A stretch of 61,957 nucleotides of DNA, taken from positions 1-61,957 of the forward strand of contig NZ_CP060721.1 in assembly GCF_014397115.1 (NCBI RefSeq), read 5' to 3'. Below, piece by piece: positions 18,521 through 24,821 of this stretch. Numbering within the stretch: the first letter of the stretch is position 1; every line of letters begins with the position of its first letter. The notes beneath the pieces are model-generated. The model worked only from the letters and a program-made list of their open reading frames with translations. It did not search any database and was not told where the DNA came from. The position numbers and the translations under genes are program-made. This DNA is from Vagococcus carniphilus (GTDB taxonomy: Bacteria; Bacillota; Bacilli; Lactobacillales; Vagococcaceae).

Positions 18521-18561
18521 TAAAAAAAAGGTACTAACTCTCTTTTGAGAATTAATACCTT
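18521..18561 (-). terminator. Intrinsic terminator after the 435-residue protein gene
   Basis: Stem of 18528-18542 with 18547-18561 around a TTTT loop, followed on the minus strand by eight T. Just downstream of the stop at 18574. Between here and 18410 no other gene is seen. Confidence 0.8.
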
Positions 18562-18573
18562 AAATTTTTTATT

Positions 18574-19881
18574 CTAATCCCAGTAAGCAGTAATAGTATA
18601 CGTCCAACCTACTAATTTACCATCAAAATCACATATAACTGCATTAGCAACAACTTCTTTTGCCCCAGCAGCAAATCCAGCAGCTTCTGCTTCTGCAGCT
18701 GTTGCATAAGGAGCAGTGGGACATGTATGAGCTGGAGGTGTCACATTTCCACCACCACCGTTGTTATTGCCACCATTATTGTTACCACCGTTATTCCCAG
18801 GGTTTTGTCCGCCACCATTGTTCGTTGGAGGGGTTACACTACCACCACCAGAGTTATTATTTCCTCCGTTGTTTGTTGCTGGAGGGTTATATCCGCCACC
18901 TTGATTACCTTGATAGCCAGTATCTTGATTAGTAGTGCCAGCATCGTTACTTGCCACATTTTGTGGCTTGTCTTGAGGTGTAGTGACTTCGAAAGTACCA
19001 TCAGCTTTTTGTTCCACTTTGCCACCAGTTTCTTTGGCTTTTTTATCAGCTTCTGCTTTTTCTTTTTTGACAACTGCTTCATTGACTTGTTTCCATTTAA
19101 CAGATAGCCCTTCTTTAACTTTTTGATTCTTTAAGTTATTGATACGCTTTTCAATTGCTTTTAAATCGTCTCTTTTAACAGTATCTACTGGTTTATTTTC
19201 TTTATCAAACCATTTTGAAATAACTTCAATTAAATCATTGATTTCAGTCACTTGTTTTTCTGCTTCCTTTATCAAAGACTCAATAGCTAATTCCCATGAT
19301 TTCTTTTCATCTGTTGACTTAGGAATCGTCACTAATTTTGCCTCGTTCTTAGTAGCCGTTACAACTGCCTCAATATCAGCTAGAGTTAAATCATCAGCCG
19401 TTGGCAATTCCAAATTGAAGTCAGTCCCTGCGATAACTTGTTCTTTATCGTTAACTGTAAATAATTGCGTGACTTTATTTTGTGTCATTAATTGATAGTT
19501 AACGGCTTTTACATTTGATTCCACTTCATCTAAAATCGTTACAACTTCTTTATTTTCTTTTGCTACTTCTGATAAAGAGTCGTTTTTGTGTTCAGCTTTC
19601 AATTGATCAATTTGTTTTTGAATCGAATCAAGAGCTTTTAAATCAACTTCCTTTGCTAAAAAATTAGGATTCTCTTTATCTCTTAATTCATCAACTGCTT
19701 TTTGAAGTTGTTCTAATGTTAATTTTTCTTTCTTAATTGTTTCTAACGCTTGAGTGACTGCTTGTTGATGTTGATTCTTCGCATAAACATTTGTACCAAC
19801 TGCCCCACCTACTACAACACACGCTACAACGATTCCTAACGTCATTTTCTGTTTTTTAGTCCATTCATTCCACTTTTTCAT
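18574..19881 (-). CDS. Membrane-anchored extracellular coiled-coil protein with Gly/Asn-rich linker
   Basis: 435 residues. One membrane helix near the N-terminus (MTLGIVVACVVVGGAVG, about 12-29) is followed by a long helical, coiled-coil-like region (about 35-290). A low-complexity Asn/Gly/Pro linker (about 315-385, repeats of NNGGNN and GGGSVTPP) leads to a short C-terminal domain (HTCPTAPYATAAEAEAAGFA ending in WTYTITAYWD) with two Cys that could form a disulfide. It is the first large gene of the surface block. Family not recognised; probably a stalk presenting the C-terminal domain outside the cell. Confidence 0.75.
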   Translation of the reverse strand: MKKWNEWTKKQKMTLGIVVACVVVGGAVGTNVYAKNQHQQAVTQALETIKKEKLTLEQLQKAVDELRDKENPNFLAKEVDLKALDSIQKQIDQLKAEHKNDSLSEVAKENKEVVTILDEVESNVKAVNYQLMTQNKVTQLFTVNDKEQVIAGTDFNLELPTADDLTLADIEAVVTATKNEAKLVTIPKSTDEKKSWELAIESLIKEAEKQVTEINDLIEVISKWFDKENKPVDTVKRDDLKAIEKRINNLKNQKVKEGLSVKWKQVNEAVVKKEKAEADKKAKETGGKVEQKADGTFEVTTPQDKPQNVASNDAGTTNQDTGYQGNQGGGYNPPATNNGGNNNSGGGSVTPPTNNGGGQNPGNNGGNNNGGNNNGGGGNVTPPAHTCPTAPYATAAEAEAAGFAAGAKEVVANAVICDFDGKLVGWTYTITAYWD

Positions 19882-19970
19882 CTTTATTACTCTCCTTTTG
19901 TATAATATTCTCGATTTTTGATTATATGTTTATTTTATTGTATACTTTTAGTAACCCAAATAGAATTTTT

Positions 19971-20267
19971 CTATAAATTCATCCTACTCCATTGATTCAT
20001 TCCACTTTTTGAATCAGTGGGGTTCTTTTTTTCTAATTGATTGGTTTTGATATTCTTAATATACAATACTTGTTGCTTTTTATCTAATACGTACCTTATT
20101 TGGCTAAACACTTGCATCAAAGAATAATGAGTTTGTTTGTCCACTGATACCAAAGAATATCCATTCGGATAAAGTAAATCGCCATTTGTTAAACTAATCA
20201 ATTCACTATTTTTCAAAATATCTTGAATCACTTGATCATCATAATGTGTCCCACAAATTTCTGTCAT
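19971..20267 (-). CDS. Unknown small protein of the early transfer operon
   Basis: 98 residues, no signal or membrane segment; starts MTEICGTHYDDQVIQD. Beta-strand-rich middle (LLYPNGYSLVSVDKQTHYS) and a polar end. It follows a 34-residue membrane peptide by 15 bases. Not recognised; the position near the operon start would suit a regulatory or accessory role, without direct support. Confidence 0.55.
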   Translation of the reverse strand: MTEICGTHYDDQVIQDILKNSELISLTNGDLLYPNGYSLVSVDKQTHYSLMQVFSQIRYVLDKKQQVLYIKNIKTNQLEKKNPTDSKSGMNQWSRMNL

Positions 20268-20282
20268 ACTTCTTAACTCCTC

Positions 20283-20387
20283 TCACATTAACCAGTAAAT
20301 AAACAATATCCAAAATGGTAAAGACATCAATAGGCCATTTTTAATACCTACACACGCATCTAATTTTTCTTGATTAAATTCCTCCAT
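20283..20387 (-). CDS. Single-helix membrane microprotein (34 residues)
   Basis: ATG at 20387 preceded by GAGGGAG about 8 bases upstream. The peptide has a polar first half (MEEFNQEKLDACVGIKNG) and a hydrophobic second half ending LPFWILFIYWLM. It sits between two small genes of the same strand with short gaps. Function unknown. Confidence 0.6.
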   Translation of the reverse strand: MEEFNQEKLDACVGIKNGLLMSLPFWILFIYWLM

Positions 20388-20424
20388 AAATGGACTCCCT
20401 CTTCTCATATTAGCTTTCAAGCAG

Positions 20425-20637
20425 CTACATAGTAATTAACATTTCACTAACGTTATCAATTAAGACATAGGTATAACTAACAACAGTTGAAGTCATAACC
20501 ACTTTCTTTAAAGTAGCTCGTTCAGATAGTTTAGTAATATGTTTTTTGTTACAAAATTCTTTAAATAAGACTTCCTTGTCTTTTGACCTTTTTAAATACG
20601 TCACTAAGTTTTGATGTAAATCTGTTCTCATGTCCAT
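20425..20637 (-). CDS. Unknown small basic protein
   Basis: Up to 70 residues (MDMRTDLHQNL start; the third residue Met is another possible start). Lys-rich N-terminal half with KRSKDKEVLFKEF and a valine/threonine-rich end. Possibly DNA- or RNA-binding from its charge, but no motif was recognised. It lies downstream of a 490-base stretch without long ORFs. Confidence 0.45.
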   Translation of the reverse strand: MDMRTDLHQNLVTYLKRSKDKEVLFKEFCNKKHITKLSERATLKKVVMTSTVVSYTYVLIDNVSEMLITM

Positions 20638-20639
20638 TC

Positions 20640-21133
20640 TCTCACCTACCTAATTGATTTCAATTTTCTATATCGTTTGTTTAAATCATTAGCAAACTTT
20701 GTCCTTTGAAAAACGGTATTGTAACTCACTTGTCGAGTCTCAAGTACTCGGTCAATTCCTGACGTGGTCAATCACGACGTTTTCTATAGGCTAAGGACTA
20801 GCCTAGCTGATTTCTCCTGTTGGCAAGTTATTTCTAACCGTCCAGCTTACCCATGCTTACCTACCAGGTAAAACAAGTTGCGTTCGTTCATTCTACAAAA
20901 CTAATAGCGTTCTTTATGTGACAATTTTTTTATACTGATACTTCTAAAAGACAGTCACTTTATCTCTTAGCACACATCCTTATTTTTTATCTCCTTTCAC
21001 CGTACGCACCAGTTTATTCAATTTTCAAAGAACAATGACTTCAGTAAATCTAAGTCATATCAGTTATACATAGAATGTTATTAAAGCTTTTAAGTGATTG
21101 TTTGCTAATCACTTAAACAAACGAATTGTATTG
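20640..21133 (-). other. Gene-free, probably structured leader region
   Basis: No credible ORF on either strand. Read on the minus strand it has several short inverted repeats: AAGTGATT/AATCACTT around 21087-21115, GGCTA/TAGCC near 20800, and CGAGT/ACTCG near 20735-20750. A long 5' leader or a regulatory RNA of the transfer operon is possible. Confidence 0.35.
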
Positions 21134-21403
21134 TTATAACAGTGTTTTAACTGCTTTAGGTTTATCTAATTTTTCTAACAAATCTAATATGGGATCTCTT
21201 CTAGCAACTAGCATTTCCTTGCTAATGACACATTCAATTTGATGATATAAATTATGAGTTTTTCTAATAACTGGCTTTTTCCAGTCAATGCTTTCTCTTA
21301 AGATAAAACGGCCGTCATACAAATTTACCCAAATTTTATCGTCCTTTGTCTTAACTGTATGTGCCAGTATTTCTAATTCCTCACGTCTTAATACTTTTCC
21401 CAT
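21134..21403 (-). CDS. Unknown small protein, first full gene after the control-region terminator
   Basis: 89 residues behind a GAAAGGAG ribosome site. It starts MGKVLRREELEILAHTV and has WVNLYDGRFILRESIDWKKP, then a helical basic end. It lies directly after the terminator that follows the inhibitor peptide, the position of TraE1-like or PrgR/S-like positive regulators in pheromone plasmids. Homology to those could not be seen, so this is positional only. Confidence 0.55.
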   Translation of the reverse strand: MGKVLRREELEILAHTVKTKDDKIWVNLYDGRFILRESIDWKKPVIRKTHNLYHQIECVISKEMLVARRDPILDLLEKLDKPKAVKTLL

Positions 21404-21435
21404 GTTTTTCTCCTTTCAAAAATTATTTACAAAAA

Positions 21436-21481
21436 TCAAAAAAGGAGCTAGATTACACTGATTTAGTGTAGTCTAGCCCCT
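21436..21481 (-). terminator. Intrinsic terminator between inhibitor peptide and transfer operon
   Basis: On the minus strand GGGGCTAG..TACACT (21466-21481) pairs with AGTGTAA..CTAGCTCC (21444-21459), followed by TTTTTTGATTTTTG. It is placed like the terminators downstream of prgQ (pCF10) and iad (pAD1), which hold back the transfer operon until induction. Confidence 0.82.
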
Positions 21482-21617
21482 TCCTAATATGTTACATAGT
21501 CATCTGACAACAGATTATTTTTATCCAATGAAACAATCTCATCAAGTTATTCAACTGATAAAATTAGCTCTTTGTCTAAAAAGTTCCTAGTATTCAAATT
21601 ATAGAAAGTTTGATATA

Positions 21618-21755
21618 CTAGAATCCGTTGTAGAGTTTTCTGCAACATAGAGAAGGAGTTAACCCTAGACACTTTATCAGGTTCTGCTGATTAGAGTGTG
21701 CATTTTTCTCAACGACCTTATTTGGAATTGGCGTTCCTTCTAAGCGAGAGAGCAA
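21618..21755 (-). CDS. Possible 45-residue ORF in the control transcript
   Basis: TTG at 21755, nine bases after AAAAGGAG. The product starts MLSRLEGTPIPNKVVEKN, contains a CC pair and ends KLYNGF. It has normal composition and a ribosome site, but there is no independent support and the region may instead be a structured RNA. It lies between the inhibitor peptide and the terminator. Confidence 0.3.
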   Translation of the reverse strand: MLSRLEGTPIPNKVVEKNAHSNQQNLIKCLGLTPSLCCRKLYNGF

Positions 21756-22027
21756 TGCGGTAAGCTCCTTTTCTCATTTTTGCACCTTTATTTTAAACAA
21801 GGTAACAAAAAAGAGATATTCAATTGTCTTAATTAGTCTTATTCTAAAAAACTAATGTTCTTGTTTACACTATATCAGACACTTTTTGATTATACAAGCT
21901 TTAAAATAAAATATGATTTCCAATTTATTTTATCCAACTATTTAAAATTTGATTAATAAATGCCACAAAATATTAATACTTTTACTCTTAATTCCTCCAA
22001 ATATAAATATTTTCCATAATGAAAACT

Positions 22028-22099
22028 CTAAGTTAATAAGACTATTACTAAAAAGATGCTACTTAGGAAAACCTTTTTTAATTCCGATTTAATTTTCAT
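22028..22099 (-). CDS. Candidate sex-pheromone inhibitor peptide precursor (prgQ/iad-like), 23 residues
   Basis: ATG at 22099 with GAAAGGA 11 bases upstream; stop TAG at 22030-22028. The peptide starts with the basic MKIKSELKK, then turns fully hydrophobic and ends FLVIVLLT at the stop. Known enterococcal inhibitor precursors (iAD1, iCF10, iPD1) are 21-23 residues with a basic start and a hydrophobic end whose last 7-8 residues are the exported inhibitor; the end here resembles that class (compare pheromone cPD1, FLVMFLSG). It is divergent from a PrgX-like regulator gene and upstream of the transfer operon on the same strand, the prgQ/iad position. Expected processing is membrane export and cleavage to a C-terminal octa- or heptapeptide. 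Confidence 0.72.
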   Translation of the reverse strand: MKIKSELKKVFLSSIFLVIVLLT

Positions 22100-22107
22100 A
22101 TTACAAA

Positions 22108-22155
22108 TTATCCTTTCAAATTAAATGTAAGTGCTAATAGCATAAGATACATCAT
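22108..22155 (-). CDS. 15-residue leader ORF upstream of the inhibitor peptide
   Basis: ATG at 22155 (or the next codon) six bases after a strong GGAGG. The peptide begins MMYLMLLALTF and stops at 22110-22108, only 8 bases before the inhibitor ATG. The inhibitor ribosome site lies inside the end of this ORF, so translation of the two is probably coupled. No counterpart is known to me in pCF10 or pAD1. Confidence 0.5.
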   Translation of the reverse strand: MMYLMLLALTFNLKG

Positions 22156-22230
22156 TCCAGCCTCCTATCCCTCCTAACAAATATAATATATAATATAACT
22201 ATCTTTATTTCTAACCTCGAAAAATCAAAA

Positions 22231-22246
22231 TGTACAAATTGAACAT
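22231..22246 (+). promoter_or_regulatory. Operator-like box 1 of the control region
   Basis: TGTACAAATTGAACAT: an imperfect dyad (TGTACA, 3-base gap, TGAACA). Matches box 3 at 14 of 16 positions; the box starts are 95 bases apart, about nine helical turns. Candidate PrgX-like binding site. Confidence 0.5.
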
Positions 22247-22291
22247 ACCCAACCTTTAAAATAACGCTATATAATTCACTTGATTATAATA

Positions 22292-22307
22292 TTGTTCAGT
22301 TTGTAAT
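22292..22307 (-). promoter_or_regulatory. Operator-like box 2 (inverted)
   Basis: TTGTTCAGTTTGTAAT on the plus strand, an inverted copy matching box 1 at 12 of 16 positions. It adjoins a TATAAT (22285-22290) that reads as a -10 element on either strand. Confidence 0.4.
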
Positions 22308-22325
22308 ATTTTTGTAAGAAAAACG

Positions 22326-22341
22326 TGTACAAAATGAGCAT
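22326..22341 (+). promoter_or_regulatory. Operator-like box 3
   Basis: TGTACAAAATGAGCAT, near-identical to box 1 and in the same orientation, about 46 bases before the start of the regulator gene. With box 1 it could support DNA looping by a tetrameric PrgX-like protein. Confidence 0.5.
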
Positions 22342-22387
22342 GAAATATTGATTAATATTAAAATTTGATGAGAGAAAGGTGGAAACT

Positions 22388-23347
22388 ATGAACTTTATTG
22401 ATGGTTTTAGGAAAGAACTAAATATAAGCAAAAATGAAATTTATAAGAAAAATATCTCTAGGCGACAATATGAATCCTATACTCATAACATTTTGGAAGC
22501 ACCTTTGAAATATGTGATTAGTATCTCTGATGAAATAGGAGTGAATTACCAACAAATTTATGCAGAATACGGCATTCATCCAACAACAGTTTCAGAAATT
22601 GATAAATACAGAATCAAATGTATTTCTCTGATAAGTGAAAATAATTGGCAACAAATTATAAAAGAAATTGATTATCTTGAAAGAACATCATTACATCTAA
22701 AAAATTCCAAGTATTTGAATATATGGACTGTTTTAAGATTACATATGTATACACCTAAACTGAATATACCATCAGAATATCAACATTATAAATTCTCTGA
22801 AAAAGATTTAAAAATTATTGAATCTTACTACAAAAAAAGAAAAAATTTAACTAATTTTTTAAGTACCTCAGATTTACAGATTTTCTCAAACCTTGTAAAT
22901 TTTGAAACATCTAACTTTGAACCATTTCAAAAAATATTCAATTACGTATTTAGTGACACAACTAAAATTAAAAAATATAAACCATTCTATGAACACTTTC
23001 TGACTTGTGTTGTCAATTTTATGTATTACTCTTGTAAACATGAAAATTTAAGTTTTGCGGATTCTCTCTTAAAACTTTATAGAGAGATAGAAACTGACTT
23101 TCCATCAAGTAATGTTGGAGTTGATATTAAAATATTAATAAACTTGTTTAGTGATCTATTAATATTCTTCAAAACAAAAAATGATGAATACTATGCTTCA
23201 GCAATTGTATACAGAAACGTTTTAGTCGATACAAATTGTAAAGATGCTCTATATATTTGTGAAGATATTTTTGACGATATCATTAACAACAAAGATAAAA
23301 ATGTTAAAAATAAATATGAATATTTTATTTCAAAACGAGAATACTAG
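22388..23347 (+). CDS. PrgX/TraA-like (Rgg-type) pheromone-sensing regulator
   Basis: The preferred start is ATG 22388 (MNFIDGFRKELNISKNEIY) with AAAGGTGG just upstream; a GTG three codons earlier overlaps that site. About 319 residues. The N-terminal 60 form a helix-turn-helix of the Rgg/PrgX kind (SRRQYESY, LKYVISISDEIGVNYQQIYAEY). The rest is all-helical, as in the peptide-binding and dimerisation domains of PrgX/TraA. Such proteins repress the promoter of the inhibitor peptide and switch when pheromone replaces inhibitor. The divergent inhibitor-like ORF and the TraB gene 14 bases downstream support this. Confidence 0.78.
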   Translation: MNFIDGFRKELNISKNEIYKKNISRRQYESYTHNILEAPLKYVISISDEIGVNYQQIYAEYGIHPTTVSEIDKYRIKCISLISENNWQQIIKEIDYLERTSLHLKNSKYLNIWTVLRLHMYTPKLNIPSEYQHYKFSEKDLKIIESYYKKRKNLTNFLSTSDLQIFSNLVNFETSNFEPFQKIFNYVFSDTTKIKKYKPFYEHFLTCVVNFMYYSCKHENLSFADSLLKLYREIETDFPSSNVGVDIKILINLFSDLLIFFKTKNDEYYASAIVYRNVLVDTNCKDALYICEDIFDDIINNKDKNVKNKYEYFISKREY

Positions 23348-23361
23348 TAAGGGGAAAATTA

Positions 23362-24516
23362 ATGTCAAATCTTAGAGAAACTAACAACATCACTCTCTTA
23401 GGCACAGCACACGTATCAAAAGAAAGTGTTAAAGAAGTTGAAGAACTTATCTTAAAAAAACAACCTAAATATATTTGTATTGAGCTAGATAAACAACGTT
23501 ATGATAACTTAGTCAATGATGAACAATGGAAAAATACAGATATTGTTTCAGTTATTAAAAATAAACAATTCCCAGGTCTTGTCATGCAAGTTATTATTGC
23601 TTCAGTTCAAAAAAAATTCTCCTTAACTACAAATTCAGAACCAGCTGGAGAATTTAAAAAAGCTATAGAATTAGCTAAACAAACTAACGCTGAAATTATT
23701 TTGATTGATAGAAACATAAAAATTACACTAAATCGAATATGGAGAAAATTAACTTTATTCAACAAAGTAGATATAATTACATCTTTTATTTTTGGCAGTG
23801 ATGATACTGAATTAACTGAAAATTCCATTCAAGATATTATGAAAGATGATGTTATGGAACTTGCTTTTTCATCTTTCAAAGAAAAACTTCCAATCATTCA
23901 TAAAGTTTTAGTTGAAGAACGCGATGAATACATGGCCAATAATATACTTGAACTTACAACTAATGAGGAAGTAGTAGTTATTATTGGAAAAGCTCACCTT
24001 AATGGCATTTTCAACAAAGTAAAAAATAATTCAAATACACATAACAATGCGGAATTAGATATAATTCCAAACAAAACACTAGGTACTAAACTAGCAAATT
24101 GGTCCTTTTCAATATTAATAATCGGTTTATTAATTGCATCATTTGTTTTTGGAGATTACAATGTCGGCATGGACCAATTAAAACAATGGATTTTATGGAA
24201 TTCATCACTAGCAGCTATATTTACACTTCTTGCTAGAGGAAGCTTTATATCTGCAATCGTTGCATTTCTAACTGCTCCTATTGGTGCAATTAGTCCTGCA
24301 TTATCTGTTGGAATATTTGTAGCTTTTTCTGAAGCAATCGTAAAAAAACCAACAGTAAATGATATGGCAAATATTTTTGAAGATACTTCAAGTATAAAAA
24401 CCATCTTGAATAATAAATTTCTAAAAATTATTGTCTTATTTTTTGTTTCTAGTCTTGGTGGAGCAATTGGTAACATTATTGGTGGTAGTCAATTAATTAA
24501 AAATCTCTTTTTCTAA
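23362..24516 (+). CDS. traB: TraB/PrgY-family pheromone shutdown protein
   Basis: 384 residues. The N-terminal TraB/GumN-type domain begins NITLLGTAHVSKESVKEVEE (GTAH motif) and has YICIELDKQRYDNL, ILIDRNIKITLNRIW and VVVIIGKAHLNGI, all hallmarks of the family. Three to four membrane helices follow in the C-terminal third (about 245-380). In pAD1 and pCF10 this protein stops donor cells from responding to their own pheromone, probably acting on it at the membrane. Ribosome site AAGGGGAAA; likely one operon with the regulator. Confidence 0.92.
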   Translation: MSNLRETNNITLLGTAHVSKESVKEVEELILKKQPKYICIELDKQRYDNLVNDEQWKNTDIVSVIKNKQFPGLVMQVIIASVQKKFSLTTNSEPAGEFKKAIELAKQTNAEIILIDRNIKITLNRIWRKLTLFNKVDIITSFIFGSDDTELTENSIQDIMKDDVMELAFSSFKEKLPIIHKVLVEERDEYMANNILELTTNEEVVVIIGKAHLNGIFNKVKNNSNTHNNAELDIIPNKTLGTKLANWSFSILIIGLLIASFVFGDYNVGMDQLKQWILWNSSLAAIFTLLARGSFISAIVAFLTAPIGAISPALSVGIFVAFSEAIVKKPTVNDMANIFEDTSSIKTILNNKFLKIIVLFFVSSLGGAIGNIIGGSQLIKNLFF

Positions 24517-24522
24517 AATCCT

Positions 24523-24558
24523 AAGAATGCCAGATAACTTCTGAGCATTCTTTTTTAT
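24523..24558 (+). terminator. Terminator after traB
   Basis: AAGAATGC (24523-24530) pairs with GCATTCTT (24545-24552), followed by six T. It ends the regulator-traB operon and separates it from the convergent replication gene. Confidence 0.85.
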
Positions 24559-24559
24559 T

Positions 24560-24821
24560 ACAAATAATCTTAATTCTTCCCCTTTGCTCCCAACCTCATC
24601 CCAAAATTAACGCTACTTCACCACAGTATATAACGAGCCTAAAGTCTCGCTTGTAGCTTTCAGCTACCTGGTACACCAGCCGTTTTCTAAGGAAAACTCT
24701 CGCCTAAAAAATGTTGCTAAAGCAACCCGGCTCACTCTCTATAAATATCTTTTCTAAACACCTAAAACCAACAAACAGGATTCTAGAATTATGTTATTGG
24801 CAGTTCGTCCATTTAAAATTA
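24560..24821. other. Candidate theta replication origin downstream of rep
   Basis: No ORF. Several hairpins in a row: CGAG/CTCG (about 24634-24649), GTAGC/GCTAC (about 24653-24666), TTTTC/GAAAA (about 24683-24696) and GTTGCT/AGCAAC (about 24713-24726). In Inc18 plasmids the origin lies directly downstream of repE/repR, which is the place of this stretch relative to the rep gene here. Confidence 0.5.

Noticed and set aside
18660..19107. Plus-strand ORFs of 90-126 codons across the 435-residue gene
   Set aside because: They are frame shadows of the Asn/Gly-rich linker codons, with biased His/Tyr/Cys-rich products and no ribosome sites.
22285..22290. TATAAT as the defined promoter of either the regulator or the inhibitor transcript
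   Set aside because: No acceptable -35 element at 16-18 bases on either strand; several AT-rich alternatives exist, so the promoters were left unassigned.
24156..24476. Minus-strand ORF of 106 codons within traB
   Set aside because: Antisense shadow of the hydrophobic part of TraB; no ribosome site.
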